Part shown: positions 8,999-17,512 of the stretch, in pieces | How the letters are laid out: each line of letters starts with the position of its first letter | Numbering within the stretch: position 1 is the first letter of the stretch | Origin: an uncultured Geobacteraceae bacterium | Lineage (GTDB): Bacteria; Desulfobacterota; Desulfuromonadia; Geobacterales; Pseudopelobacteraceae | DNA: 57,477 nt | Direction of reading: 5' to 3' | NCBI GenBank assembly: GCA_903862245.1 | Contig: CAIOXL010000173.1 | Span: 1-57,477 of the forward strand | The notes under the pieces: generated by a model | The model's input: the letters and a program-made list of their open reading frames with translations, nothing else | What the model was told of the DNA's origin: nothing | Databases searched by the model: none | Position numbers and translations under genes: made by a program

Positions 8999-9414
8999 CG
9001 TGGAGAAAACCTGACCGTAATAATCCTGATGCAGGCAAGAGAAAGCACCAGTAATAAGGTCATGGCAACTTCCTGCCATTCCATCTCTTTATACCAAAAT
9101 GCCATTACCTCTGTTAACACGGTAACAATAACCGTGTCGATGATGTACGTTACCTTGACCCTGCCTTCAGTAAAATAGGCCAGTGCTGTACGTAACACCT
9201 CAACAATGGCAAGCACCGTCAATATATCCACCAGTATGGTTTTGAAGGCGGAATGAGAATCCTGATGAAAAATGAGTCTCAAATCGTAAAAGGTGTAGCC
9301 AATTCCTGCCACTATCGTTGTCAGGATAGCAACGATTAACAATGACAGCACAACACGCGCTGACATCTCGAAGAAACGGCTTACGTTCAGGTCTATAACA
9401 TCTTCCCTCCACAT
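8977..9414 (-). CDS. PsiE-like phosphate-starvation-inducible membrane protein
   Basis: A 145-residue protein with four predicted membrane helices: roughly residues 14-40, 58-80, 88-108 and 116-135. The central ILVDILTVLAIVEVLRTALAYFTEGRVKVTYIIDTV pattern, divided by the charged EGRVKV loop, is typical of the PsiE family. PsiE was named for induction by phosphate starvation in E. coli; its activity is unknown. It is the first gene of the nine-gene minus-strand run. A Pho-box-like promoter lies 31-75 nt upstream, which agrees with the family name, and GGGGAGGAA precedes the ATG at 9414. Confidence 0.82.
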   Translation of the reverse strand: MWREDVIDLNVSRFFEMSARVVLSLLIVAILTTIVAGIGYTFYDLRLIFHQDSHSAFKTILVDILTVLAIVEVLRTALAYFTEGRVKVTYIIDTVIVTVLTEVMAFWYKEMEWQEVAMTLLLVLSLACIRIITVRFSPRCTTEDL

Positions 9415-9444
9415 GAATCATTTCCTCCCCATAGTTTTTCTTTC

Positions 9445-9489
9445 AGTCTAGCAGGGTCAGATTACGATCAGGTTGTGACATGGTTACGA
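9445..9489 (-). promoter_or_regulatory. candidate PhoB-type promoter of the psiE-lipid operon
   Basis: On the minus strand, TCGTAAC (9489-9483), TCACAAC (9478-9472) and TCGTAAT (9467-9461) form three 7-bp direct repeats separated by 4 nt. The hexamer TAGACT (9450-9445) begins exactly 10 nt after the last repeat. PhoB boxes in characterised bacteria are 7-bp direct repeats with 4-bp spacers that replace the -35 and end about 10 bp before the -10. Transcription would begin near 9438, leaving a short leader with a good ribosome site. Confidence 0.65.
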
Positions 9490-9539
9490 TTGTGGAAATT
9501 ATTTCAGTGCTTTTGTGGGCGCAAAAATATTCTACAAAA

Positions 9540-9584
9540 CAATTACACAACCGAAACATCGCTGTAACATTGGCATGATATACA
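9540..9584 (+). promoter_or_regulatory. candidate PhoB-type promoter of the PHP-GT4/ppk1 operon
   Basis: CAATTAC (9540-9546), CCGAAAC (9551-9557) and CTGTAAC (9562-9568) are 7-bp repeats with 4-nt spacers. TATACA (9579-9584) follows the last by exactly 10 nt. Transcription would start around 9591, immediately before the ATG at 9593, so the message may be nearly leaderless. The array is divergent from the psiE array, separated by about 50 nt. Confidence 0.6.
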
Positions 9585-9592
9585 CTCGGAGC

Positions 9593-12043
9593 ATGAACCC
9601 ATACAAAGCTGATCTACATGTTCACTCGAGCCACTCCAACAAACCAACCTACTGGGCCATGCGCAAATTCAGTGTCCCGGAGAGTTACACATCCCCCAAA
9701 TATCTCTACCGGGTAGCGCGTGAACGGGGCATGGATTTCGTTACCATCACCGACCACAACGCCATCAGCGGAGCTCTGGAAATAGCACATCTTGAGAACA
9801 CCTTCATCAGCTCCGAAATTACGGCCCATTTCCCGGAGAATGGCTGCAAAGTTCATGTTGTGGTGTTGCATATCTCCGAAATCCAGTTCCAGTCGATAAT
9901 GATCCTACGCAAAAATATCTATGAACTGGTGGCGTATCTTCATTCGGAAAAAATAGTACATTTCCTGGCCCATCCTCTCTATGCCCAGAATGAAAAACTG
10001 AACTGCGAGATTATTGAACGGTCGCTGCTGCTTTTTACCACCTTTGAAATCAAGAACGGTTGCCGGGCACACCGCTTCAACGGATTCACCAAGCGTTTGG
10101 TTTCCTCCTTGAACGAAGCGGTCATAGAGCGTCTTGCCAATAAATATGATCTGCAACCCTCCGGTGAAATCCCATGGATTAAGGGTGTAGTCGGGGGATC
10201 TGATGACCACGGCGGCCTGTTCATAGCACGGGCCCATACCACCGTCTACGATACGCCGACTATCGAAGGATTTATTGACGGCATCAGAAACGGCGACAGT
10301 TGGGCCGATGGTGAAGATGGCGGACCACTGACTATGGCGCACAGCCTGTACGGCATTGGTCATAGTTTCTATCGGGAGCGCTTGGGGCAGCGCCGGCGCG
10401 GTGCTACTCCCTTCGTCAGCGCCCTTCTGGATCGTTTTTTCAACATTGGCGAAGACAAGGGCTCTTTCATCGACACGATTCGTCTATTTATTCTAAAGAA
10501 TCTGCCCGCTTCACGCAGTCATACAGGAAAACGTTTTGAAGAAATCCTCGATTCAGAAGCTCGGCTGTTGCTGAGTGACAACCAGTTTATGACCGGTATC
10601 AGTAATGCTGACAGTAATCGTAAAATATTTGCCGTAACGAGCCGATTGGCAAACCGCCTGATTTTCCACTATACGCACCGCCTTATGACACTGCCGCTCA
10701 ACGCCGGTTTTTTTGACTATCTCAATACGGCGGGCACAATAGGGCTGGTCCACGCCCTTATTTCCCCCTACTACCTGGCTTTTCATCACCAGCACAAGGG
10801 GAAGGAACTGATTCGGGATATCACAAGGGCATTACCTGAACTGCACTACAAGGAAGTCCCTGAAAAGATAGCTCTATTCACCGACACACTGGATGAGATT
10901 AACGGCGTTGCCATAACTATCAAACGCCTGATCAGTACCGCCCGGAACCGTGGGGTTGAGTTGACGGTCATCACGGCGGGAGATGCCAGTGACGTGGTGG
11001 TTGACGGTGTTAAGAAGTTTCCGTCTGTTGGCGACTTTGTGCTGCCGGAATATCCAGAACTGAAACTCAACTTCCCACCGATTCTGGATGTAATGGACTA
11101 TATCGAGCGAGAAGGGTTTACCCGGATTCATGTCAGCACTCCCGGGACGGTGGGGCTGCTTGGGCTTTTGATAGCCCGTATAATGAACATTCCGGTAGCC
11201 GGCACCTATCATACCGACATTCCCCAATATGTACGCAGTCTGACTAACGATGAGTTTCTTGAAAAGGCTGCCTGGAGCTATATGATCTGGTTTTACAGCC
11301 AGATGGAAGAGGTTATGGTGCCGTCAGTAGGCACACGCGAACAGCTGGCGGCACGCGGTTTGCCGCCTGAACGAATGAAACCTCTGCCCCGCTGGGTGGA
11401 TACGGAGACGTACTCGCCTGAAATGCGCAACCCGAGCTTCTGGAAAAGTCGTGGTATCGGAATGGGCAGAACCGTACTGCTCTACGTGGGGCGCGTCTCG
11501 CGGGAAAAAGGCTTGGCAATGCTGGTGGAAGCCTTCAGAGAGCTGGTAGATAATGGGGCCTCAATTGCTCTTGCGGTCATCGGTGACGGACCGTACCGGG
11601 AGGAAATGGAAACAACGCTTTCGGGATATCCAACGTTTTTTACCGGTTATCTGGCGGGAGAACAACTCCAGATGGGTTACGCCTCTGCCGACCTTTTCGT
11701 CTTTCCCAGCGCCACTGATACCTTCGGCAATGTGGTTCTCGAAGCACAGGCTTCAGGTTTACCGGTGATCGTCTCTGATGAAGGTGGCCCACGCGAACTG
11801 ATGATAGATGGCGAAACCGGGGCGGTTTTCCGTGCCGGCAGTAAAAGCGGCCTAGTTGCAGCTATCAGGCTGATAGTCTCCGATCCGGAGCAAATGGCTC
11901 GAATGAGTATGAATGCCCGGAACTTTACACTGACGAATGCCCCTGACAGCAGCCAAACTTACAGCACTATTTTGCACCTTGACGTGCAACGGCAAGTAGA
12001 CACGTGCGCTGCCGGAACTGAGTTCGCAGATGTTGGAGCATAA
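9593..12043 (+). CDS. PHP-domain/GT4 glycosyltransferase fusion
   Basis: An 816-residue fusion. Residues 1-270 are a PHP metal-dependent phosphoesterase domain (DLHVHSSHS at 6-14, TITDHNA, a late SDDHGG). Residues from about 420 form a GT4 glycosyltransferase, beginning FTDTLDEINGVA and containing YHTDIP, YVGRVSREKG and SATDTFGNVVLEA with the EAxASGLPV nucleotide-sugar loop. The opening pattern is like lipid glycosyltransferases such as SqdX and MgtA, so a glycolipid product is a reasonable inference. The ATG at 9593 is preferred: PHP homology starts at once, GGAG precedes it, and the 9575 and 9515 starts lie inside the predicted promoter. It is 3 nt from ppk1. Confidence 0.85.
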   Translation: MNPYKADLHVHSSHSNKPTYWAMRKFSVPESYTSPKYLYRVARERGMDFVTITDHNAISGALEIAHLENTFISSEITAHFPENGCKVHVVVLHISEIQFQSIMILRKNIYELVAYLHSEKIVHFLAHPLYAQNEKLNCEIIERSLLLFTTFEIKNGCRAHRFNGFTKRLVSSLNEAVIERLANKYDLQPSGEIPWIKGVVGGSDDHGGLFIARAHTTVYDTPTIEGFIDGIRNGDSWADGEDGGPLTMAHSLYGIGHSFYRERLGQRRRGATPFVSALLDRFFNIGEDKGSFIDTIRLFILKNLPASRSHTGKRFEEILDSEARLLLSDNQFMTGISNADSNRKIFAVTSRLANRLIFHYTHRLMTLPLNAGFFDYLNTAGTIGLVHALISPYYLAFHHQHKGKELIRDITRALPELHYKEVPEKIALFTDTLDEINGVAITIKRLISTARNRGVELTVITAGDASDVVVDGVKKFPSVGDFVLPEYPELKLNFPPILDVMDYIEREGFTRIHVSTPGTVGLLGLLIARIMNIPVAGTYHTDIPQYVRSLTNDEFLEKAAWSYMIWFYSQMEEVMVPSVGTREQLAARGLPPERMKPLPRWVDTETYSPEMRNPSFWKSRGIGMGRTVLLYVGRVSREKGLAMLVEAFRELVDNGASIALAVIGDGPYREEMETTLSGYPTFFTGYLAGEQLQMGYASADLFVFPSATDTFGNVVLEAQASGLPVIVSDEGGPRELMIDGETGAVFRAGSKSGLVAAIRLIVSDPEQMARMSMNARNFTLTNAPDSSQTYSTILHLDVQRQVDTCAAGTEFADVGA

Positions 12044-12046
12044 ATA

Positions 12047-14224
12047 ATGTCAAATACGATACCACCCAAACCACGAAGATCCAGGAAACCTGCCGGCGAA
12101 TTTAATCTTTCGGACCCTTGCTGGTACCTAAACCGCGAGTTAACCTGGTTGGAATTCAATAGCCGTGTGCTGCATGAGGCTGAAGATGTACGTACTCCGT
12201 TACTGGAACGCCTCAAATTCATCGCCATAGTCAGTGCCAACCTTGACGAGTTTTTCATGAAGCGCATCGGCGGACTCAAACAACAGGTCGCCGCAGGTAT
12301 GCGAGAAGTCAGCATTGATGGACTTACGCCACTTCAGCAGATACACGAGTGCTACAAATACATCCGGATTTTGGAAAGCAGAAAATTTGATTTATTGCAG
12401 CAGGTTCTTGAGCTGCTCAATGAACAGGGTATACGGATTTGCAGAATAAAAGATCTCACTGCAAGCGAGAGGAAAAAACTTCGTAAGCATTTTGCAACTA
12501 ACATATATCCTCTGCTGACACCCCAGTCCATCGACCCTGCCCACCCGTTCCCATTTATATCAAACCTGTCACTTAATCTGCTGCTTACCCTGAACAGCGC
12601 TTCAGGACCTGATATGCAGTTGGCTCGCGTCAAGGTACCGGTCGGTGCAAGTACTTCCAGATTCATTCCTGTTCCCGGCAGATCTGATTGTTTCGTACGC
12701 CTCGAAGAACTGCTTTGCTGCAATCTGGATATGCTTTTCCCCGGTATGGAGGTTGTACGCTGCGACCTGTTTCGTGTTACCCGCAACGCCAACACGGAGA
12801 CAGACGAGGAAGAAGCGGACGATCTGGTTGAGATGATTGAAACAGAGCTAAAGGAGCGACGTTTTGCGCCAATCGTACGGCTGCAGGTACTTGAAGGAAT
12901 GCCTGTGTTTCAACGCGGCAGACTGGCTGCGGAACTTGATATCAACGAAAATGACGATGTATTCTTTGTACCGATGTTGTTGGCCATGCGCGACCTGTTT
13001 GAGCTTGTAAAACTTGATTATCCGCACCTGCATGACCCGCCACACTACCCGATTGTGAATCCGCAATTGGACTCTCAGCGAAATATTTTTCATATTATAC
13101 GCGACGCGGGTTCAATCCTGCTTCAGCACCCCTATGAATCATTTTCATCGTCAGTAGAGCGCTTTCTACGTGATGCAGCCTCAGATCCCAAGGTGCATGG
13201 CATCAAGATGACGCTCTATCGCACTTCCAGCCAGAGCCGCATCATTGAAGCCCTGCTGCTGGCTGCCCAAAACGGCAAACAGGTGGCGGTGGTTGTGGAG
13301 CTGAAGGCGCGTTTCGATGAAGCCACAAATATTCGTTTGGCTGAACTTATGGAACAGGCGGGGGTTCATGTCACATACGGTGTGGTTGGACTCAAAACCC
13401 ATTGCAAGGTGATTATGATCGTTCGCCGGGATTTTAACGCTCTACGCTGCTATGTCCATATCGGCACAGGGAATTACCACGCTGACACAGCACGTCTTTA
13501 CACCGATGTCGGTCTGTTAAGCTGCAGTGAGGCCCTCGGACATGACGTCACGGAGCTGTTCAACTACCTGACAACCGGTTTCAAACCGCGCAGGAAATAT
13601 AGTCGTTTGTTGACCGCCCCTCGGTTCCTCAAGCAGGCACTGTTAGCCAAGATTGAGCGCGAAACCGTACTGCACCGTGAAAATGGCTGTGGTTTGATAC
13701 AATTCAAGATAAATGCGCTGGAAGATGGAGACATTGTCAAGGCGCTTTATCTGGCATCTCAAGCTGGAGTCCAGATCGACCTGATTGTGCGCGATACCTG
13801 CCGTATTCGGCCTGGGATTGCCGGTCTGTCTGAGACAATTCGTGTTATCAGTATTGTTGGGCGGTTTCTGGAACATTCCCGCATTTACTATTTCAGAAAC
13901 AATGGATCGGAAGAATATTTTATCTCTTCAGCCGACGCCATGAAGCGCAATCTTGAAGCTCGGGTGGAGGTGCTTTGCCCGGTGGAGACTCCTGCACTTG
14001 CCCGTGAACTTCGTACTATCCTTGATATTCATTTGAGCGATACCCGCTCTGCGTGGGATATGCAGTCGGATGGGAGTTATGTCCAGCGAATTTCTACCGA
14101 CCCTGACATTGTTGACTGCGGTAGCCATAGCCAATTGATTGAGTATGCCGATAAGCGCGTTGTGCAACACCGGAAGAGAATGAAGAAAAAAAACTCAAAA
14201 AAAGAGATCGATATTCACAACTAA
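12047..14224 (+). CDS. ppk1: polyphosphate kinase 1
   Basis: Reversibly polymerises the gamma-phosphate of ATP into polyphosphate through a phosphohistidine. All four Ppk1 domains are present in 725 residues (usual about 690-730): N-terminal YLNRELTWLEFNSRVLHEA, the NLDEFFMKRIGGL head region, TLYRTSSQSRIIEAL, the catalytic HCKVIMIVRR, and HIGTGNYHADTARLYTD. The start has GGAG 8 nt upstream. It follows the PHP-GT4 gene by 3 nt and so would share its Pho-type promoter; ppk under Pho control is known in several bacteria. A Lys-rich tail (KKKNSKKE) ends the protein. Confidence 0.97.
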   Translation: MSNTIPPKPRRSRKPAGEFNLSDPCWYLNRELTWLEFNSRVLHEAEDVRTPLLERLKFIAIVSANLDEFFMKRIGGLKQQVAAGMREVSIDGLTPLQQIHECYKYIRILESRKFDLLQQVLELLNEQGIRICRIKDLTASERKKLRKHFATNIYPLLTPQSIDPAHPFPFISNLSLNLLLTLNSASGPDMQLARVKVPVGASTSRFIPVPGRSDCFVRLEELLCCNLDMLFPGMEVVRCDLFRVTRNANTETDEEEADDLVEMIETELKERRFAPIVRLQVLEGMPVFQRGRLAAELDINENDDVFFVPMLLAMRDLFELVKLDYPHLHDPPHYPIVNPQLDSQRNIFHIIRDAGSILLQHPYESFSSSVERFLRDAASDPKVHGIKMTLYRTSSQSRIIEALLLAAQNGKQVAVVVELKARFDEATNIRLAELMEQAGVHVTYGVVGLKTHCKVIMIVRRDFNALRCYVHIGTGNYHADTARLYTDVGLLSCSEALGHDVTELFNYLTTGFKPRRKYSRLLTAPRFLKQALLAKIERETVLHRENGCGLIQFKINALEDGDIVKALYLASQAGVQIDLIVRDTCRIRPGIAGLSETIRVISIVGRFLEHSRIYYFRNNGSEEYFISSADAMKRNLEARVEVLCPVETPALARELRTILDIHLSDTRSAWDMQSDGSYVQRISTDPDIVDCGSHSQLIEYADKRVVQHRKRMKKKNSKKEIDIHN

Positions 14225-14238
14225 AAACGGAGGATTAC

Positions 14239-14418
14239 ATGAAACTGGAAGAAATTAAAGAAATGGCAAAGCAGCACAACATCAAGGTGGGTAAGTTGAA
14301 GAAGGCTGATCTGGTAAGAGCCATCCAGGCAGCAGAAAATAATGAAGTCTGTTTTGAGACCGGCACCGCAGACATCTGCGGACAGGATGCCTGTCTATGG
14401 CGCGAGGTCTGCGTATAA
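14239..14418 (+). CDS. small SAP/Rho-N-like Cys-containing protein
   Basis: A 59-residue protein starting MKLEEIKEMAKQHNIKVGK, with CGGAGG 5 nt upstream of the ATG. Residues 1-33 form the helix-extended-loop-helix pattern of SAP or Rho N-terminal domains (LKKADLVRAIQ), which usually contact nucleic acid. Residues 38-58 hold four cysteines (VCF, ICGQDACLW, VCV), suggesting a metal site. It lies 14 nt after ppk1 in the same direction, so it is likely cotranscribed. Function is unknown; the ppk1 linkage suggests a polyphosphate or stress connection, but that is only contextual. Confidence 0.7.
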   Translation: MKLEEIKEMAKQHNIKVGKLKKADLVRAIQAAENNEVCFETGTADICGQDACLWREVCV

Positions 14419-14460
14419 GCGAATCTTTCAGGCTTGCGCATTATTTAACCAAATTGTAAC

Positions 14461-14488
14461 TTGATATATCCGCTAAAGCGGATATAAT
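14461..14488 (+). promoter_or_regulatory. arsenate reductase promoter with perfect inverted repeat
   Basis: TTGATA (14461-14466) and TATAAT (14483-14488) are 16 nt apart, a near-consensus sigma-70 promoter. The spacer is filled by a perfect inverted repeat with 9-bp arms TATATCCGC (14465-14473) and GCGGATATA (14478-14486) and a TAAA centre. That is where a dimeric repressor such as ArsR would block RNA polymerase. Just upstream, ATTTAAC and TTGTAAC (14443-14460) recur with an 11-nt period but lack the proper spacing to the -10. Confidence 0.6.
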
Positions 14489-14495
14489 GTGCCGT

Positions 14496-14912
14496 ATGAA
14501 AATACAAATACTTTTCCTCTGTACCCACAATTCCTGCCGCTCCCAGATGGCCGAAGCATTGGCCAATCATTTCCTGGGCGACCGCTGCCAAGCCTTTTCG
14601 GCCGGTACTGAAGCAACACGGGTCAACCCGCTGGCTGCCTTGGTACTGGCCGAACTGGGCATAGGCACATCAGCCCTCCGCTCAAAAACCATCGATGAAT
14701 TCGACGACCAGGTTTTTGATCATGTGGTGACCCTTTGTGGTGATGCCAATGAAAAATGCCCTCTCTTTTTCGGGGGAGTTCAACGCCTTCATCGTGGTTT
14801 TGAAGATCCTTCACGGCTCAGTGGTAGCGAAGAAGATATTCTGCCAGAATTTCGCCGAGTGAGAGATGAGATTAAAAATTGGATCATCGAATATTTCGGT
14901 GAGAAAAAATGA
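14496..14912 (+). CDS. arsC: thioredoxin-coupled arsenate reductase
   Basis: A 138-residue protein of the low-molecular-weight phosphatase fold. The P-loop C9-T-H-N-S-C14-R-S is followed by a resolving pair C81 and C88 in VVTLCGDANEKCP, matching the three-cysteine relay of the thioredoxin-linked ArsC type (Staphylococcus C10/C82/C89). It reduces arsenate to arsenite in the cytoplasm. The ATG at 14496 rather than 14487 is favoured because 14487 falls inside the -10 hexamer; the message would then be leaderless. No arsR or arsenite pump is adjacent. It may also act on phosphotyrosine. Confidence 0.85.
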   Translation: MKIQILFLCTHNSCRSQMAEALANHFLGDRCQAFSAGTEATRVNPLAALVLAELGIGTSALRSKTIDEFDDQVFDHVVTLCGDANEKCPLFFGGVQRLHRGFEDPSRLSGSEEDILPEFRRVRDEIKNWIIEYFGEKK

Positions 14913-15019
14913 GTGGGTATCTTATTCCCGTTCCAGGTCAAAGATGATTTCAAGGTGGCGAGGAGAACGGCGACGTAAAGGGAAGTAACTGTTCAGGAGT
15001 ATGTAACCTTCTGGTCTGA

Positions 15020-16549
15020 TCAAGAAATTGCGAAGACAACCGAACTGCCAAAAGCCCTCTCAAACAGATCCTTCTTGGCATTTGCACCGAAAATCTCCAC
15101 TGATACGTCTTCAGTTGCAGTCAGGTTGATCGTTATAGTTGTGCCACCAAACAGGCAGGATACCTCCCGGATTAAACCGTTTCTCCGACGATCAAGGCCA
15201 TCCGCCAAGCGCAAAATACCCCCCATGCGGGCAACTGTGACCTGATCCTTCCCCTTCAGATTCTGGAATGCTTCATGTTTTCTCTTGGGAATGGATTTCC
15301 GGTGATAGCGTGCTATTTGAGCGATCAGTTCACGCTCTCGCGGTGAGAAGCCAAATAATTCTGAATGTCGGATAAGGTGATACGAATGTTTGTGGTGGCT
15401 GCCGTAGCTAATGAAATACCCACAGTCGTGAAGTATGGCCGCCGCCTCAAGAAGTTTCTTCTCTGGTTTTTCTAAGCCAAAGGGAAGCTCTAAGGCATCG
15501 TAAATTGACAATGCAATCCCTGCAACGTGCCTGGCATGCTGCTCATCAACGTGGCAAGAGACAGCGAACTCCTTGATGGAGTCTCTCCACGTCGGAGGTG
15601 TGCTGCTACCAGCGGTTAGGCCCAGCTTCTTCATTGATTTGATTAGTAAGCCCTCGCGGATCCCACGCTCATTAATCAACACCCGGTTCGCATTAAAAAA
15701 ACGCATAACCTCGTCAATCACCACGACTCCAGCCACAATAATATCAGCCCGGTCCTGGTTAAGGCCTGGAATAGTCCGGCGACCTTTCAGGTCTCTGTGG
15801 ATCAGCATAGCCAACAGGTGGACTACTTCCGCATGAAGTACCTCGGACCCGTGAATGGATACATAGTTATCTTTACGCATCTGCATAGCCATACAACCAA
15901 GTGCCGTAAGGGTCCCGCCAGATCCTATGAATGAATCAATCGATATTTTCCTGCTGGAGAAGGTTCGCTTGAGACTTTCCCGGATGTGTCTCCGGAGTTT
16001 GCGAAGTTCGCTTTCTGATATGGGGTCGCTCTTTAAAAAACTGTCAGTCATGACAACGGCGCCAAGGTCAATGGAATAAACCTCTTCCACATGGTTCCCG
16101 TATGCCGTAACAATTTCAACGCTTCCCCCGCCGATATCAAGCATGGCGTAGCGTTTCCCGTACATGTCGAAGTTGGAGAGGGCGGATGATGCTGTCAGTT
16201 CAGCTTCTTCTACACCTGAAATGATCCGTATATCGTGACCCAACTCCCCGGAAAGTTTTGCAATCAACTCCTTGCCATTTGATGCTGTTCTAACCGCACT
16301 GGTGGCAACTGCCTCAACTGCTTCAACATTCAGTCCTGTGATGAGCTGATGAAAACGCTGAATAGCATCAAGTGCCCGGCCGGAAGCTTCATCAGAAATG
16401 ATTCCTGTTATCGCCAGTCTTTCTCCAAGGCGTACGGTGGCTTTTTCATCATCAAGTATCTTGAATTTGCCGTCATTGGAGGCTTCTGCAATAATACAGC
16501 GGATGGAGTTAGTGCCAATATCTATAGCGGCAATGCGTGGTTTTTTCAT
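15020..16549 (-). CDS. ppx: Ppx/GppA exopolyphosphatase with C-terminal HD domain
   Basis: Removes terminal phosphates from polyphosphate or converts pppGpp to ppGpp. The 509 residues start AAIDIGTNSIRCIIAEAS (ASKHA phosphate-1 loop), followed by LDIGGGSVEIV near 140 and GSGGTLTALG. The C-terminal part carries an HD-type domain with LHDCGYFISYGSHHKHS, as in longer E. coli Ppx-type enzymes. It is the last gene of a minus-strand trio (SixA, CHAD, Ppx), 8 nt after CHAD, and converges on arsC. Opposed to ppk1 across 2.8 kb, it completes the synthesis/degradation pair. Confidence 0.93.
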   Translation of the reverse strand: MKKPRIAAIDIGTNSIRCIIAEASNDGKFKILDDEKATVRLGERLAITGIISDEASGRALDAIQRFHQLITGLNVEAVEAVATSAVRTASNGKELIAKLSGELGHDIRIISGVEEAELTASSALSNFDMYGKRYAMLDIGGGSVEIVTAYGNHVEEVYSIDLGAVVMTDSFLKSDPISESELRKLRRHIRESLKRTFSSRKISIDSFIGSGGTLTALGCMAMQMRKDNYVSIHGSEVLHAEVVHLLAMLIHRDLKGRRTIPGLNQDRADIIVAGVVVIDEVMRFFNANRVLINERGIREGLLIKSMKKLGLTAGSSTPPTWRDSIKEFAVSCHVDEQHARHVAGIALSIYDALELPFGLEKPEKKLLEAAAILHDCGYFISYGSHHKHSYHLIRHSELFGFSPRERELIAQIARYHRKSIPKRKHEAFQNLKGKDQVTVARMGGILRLADGLDRRRNGLIREVSCLFGGTTITINLTATEDVSVEIFGANAKKDLFERAFGSSVVFAIS

Positions 16550-16557
16550 ATGACCTC

Positions 16558-17508
16558 TTATATCAGAAATGTGTAGGTGAGCGGTTTTTGCTCCATCAAT
16601 TCGATAAAACTTTCCAGCAAACGGGTGTTCTCTGCGTGGAATGTCGCCGTGACATACTCTCGTTCATCCTGAGGCAGCTTCATACTGCCAATCAGCGCTT
16701 CGAACTCGGCAATATCGTTCATCTGCCCAAGAATAGACTGATATTCTTTGAGCAAGGCAAGTAAGTGCGTGTAGTCACGTTCCAGAATCAAGGAGATAAT
16801 CTCAAAAAAGTAGCGCCATTTTTTGATGGCAATCCGCAAGGTGTGGCGTGATATGTGCTGATCAGGTACGCCTGCCACGACAAGCAGGCGGTGTATCGGC
16901 AGGTAGTGACGGATCGAAGTATTTGAAAAATAAGCCAAAAGAGATATGCTGTTTCGCAGGGAAATATCAGCTTCATTGACGTCAGCCACCATCACCCGTA
17001 CCATCCGGTCAAGAGCGCTATGATCAAAAGCTTTGAGCATCTTCTCAATCCGCTTCAATTCTACAGGGCGTAACTTTGAAAGTGTTTTGAAAAGCACAGT
17101 GTCGGGCAACGCATCTGTTTGACTTTTCGCTTGAAAGAAAAGTAGCGCCTCATCAATATTACGCAGGCCGCCCAGCACCTGAGTCAGTTTGCGTACCTGC
17201 TTTCGGAGTTTGGCCTTTGAATCTTTTTGCAGAAAAGGATAAAACAGCTCCAGTACCGCCCTGAAACGACGTGAAGCAACCCGAAGATCGTGGATATCAT
17301 CTACCGCTGCTGTTTTTAAGACTACACGTCGAAGCCGAAGGAGATCTTCCCATTGTGCAAAGAGAACGCCTCGAGAACGTTCAATAATGGTTGCCGAATT
17401 CGGCCATAATCGTTCCGTGCATGAGGTGCTATTTTCTGCGTTTTTCGCGCAGGCCATACCTTGGTTAACGCGTGTATTCTGATTATCCGGGGTGGGCTTT
17501 GGCAGCAT
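16558..17508 (-). CDS. CHAD-domain protein
   Basis: A 316-residue all-helical protein with the CHAD pattern: conserved histidines and basic residues in DDIHDLRVASRRFRAVLELF near 75-95, then KLRKQVRKLTQVLGGLRNIDEALLF and RIAIKKWRYFFEI near 225. CHAD domains bind inorganic polyphosphate granules through a basic groove lined by these residues. No CYTH domain is fused. It lies between sixA (4 nt) and ppx (8 nt), so polyphosphate binding close to a polyphosphatase is strongly suggested by both family and context. Confidence 0.88.
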   Translation of the reverse strand: MLPKPTPDNQNTRVNQGMACAKNAENSTSCTERLWPNSATIIERSRGVLFAQWEDLLRLRRVVLKTAAVDDIHDLRVASRRFRAVLELFYPFLQKDSKAKLRKQVRKLTQVLGGLRNIDEALLFFQAKSQTDALPDTVLFKTLSKLRPVELKRIEKMLKAFDHSALDRMVRVMVADVNEADISLRNSISLLAYFSNTSIRHYLPIHRLLVVAGVPDQHISRHTLRIAIKKWRYFFEIISLILERDYTHLLALLKEYQSILGQMNDIAEFEALIGSMKLPQDEREYVTATFHAENTRLLESFIELMEQKPLTYTFLI

Positions 17509-17512
17509 TTTT

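Noticed and set aside
14913-15019. terminator or small gene between arsC and ppx
   Set aside because: No stable hairpin with a T run and only a 12-codon frame; the genes converge here without a visible stop signal.
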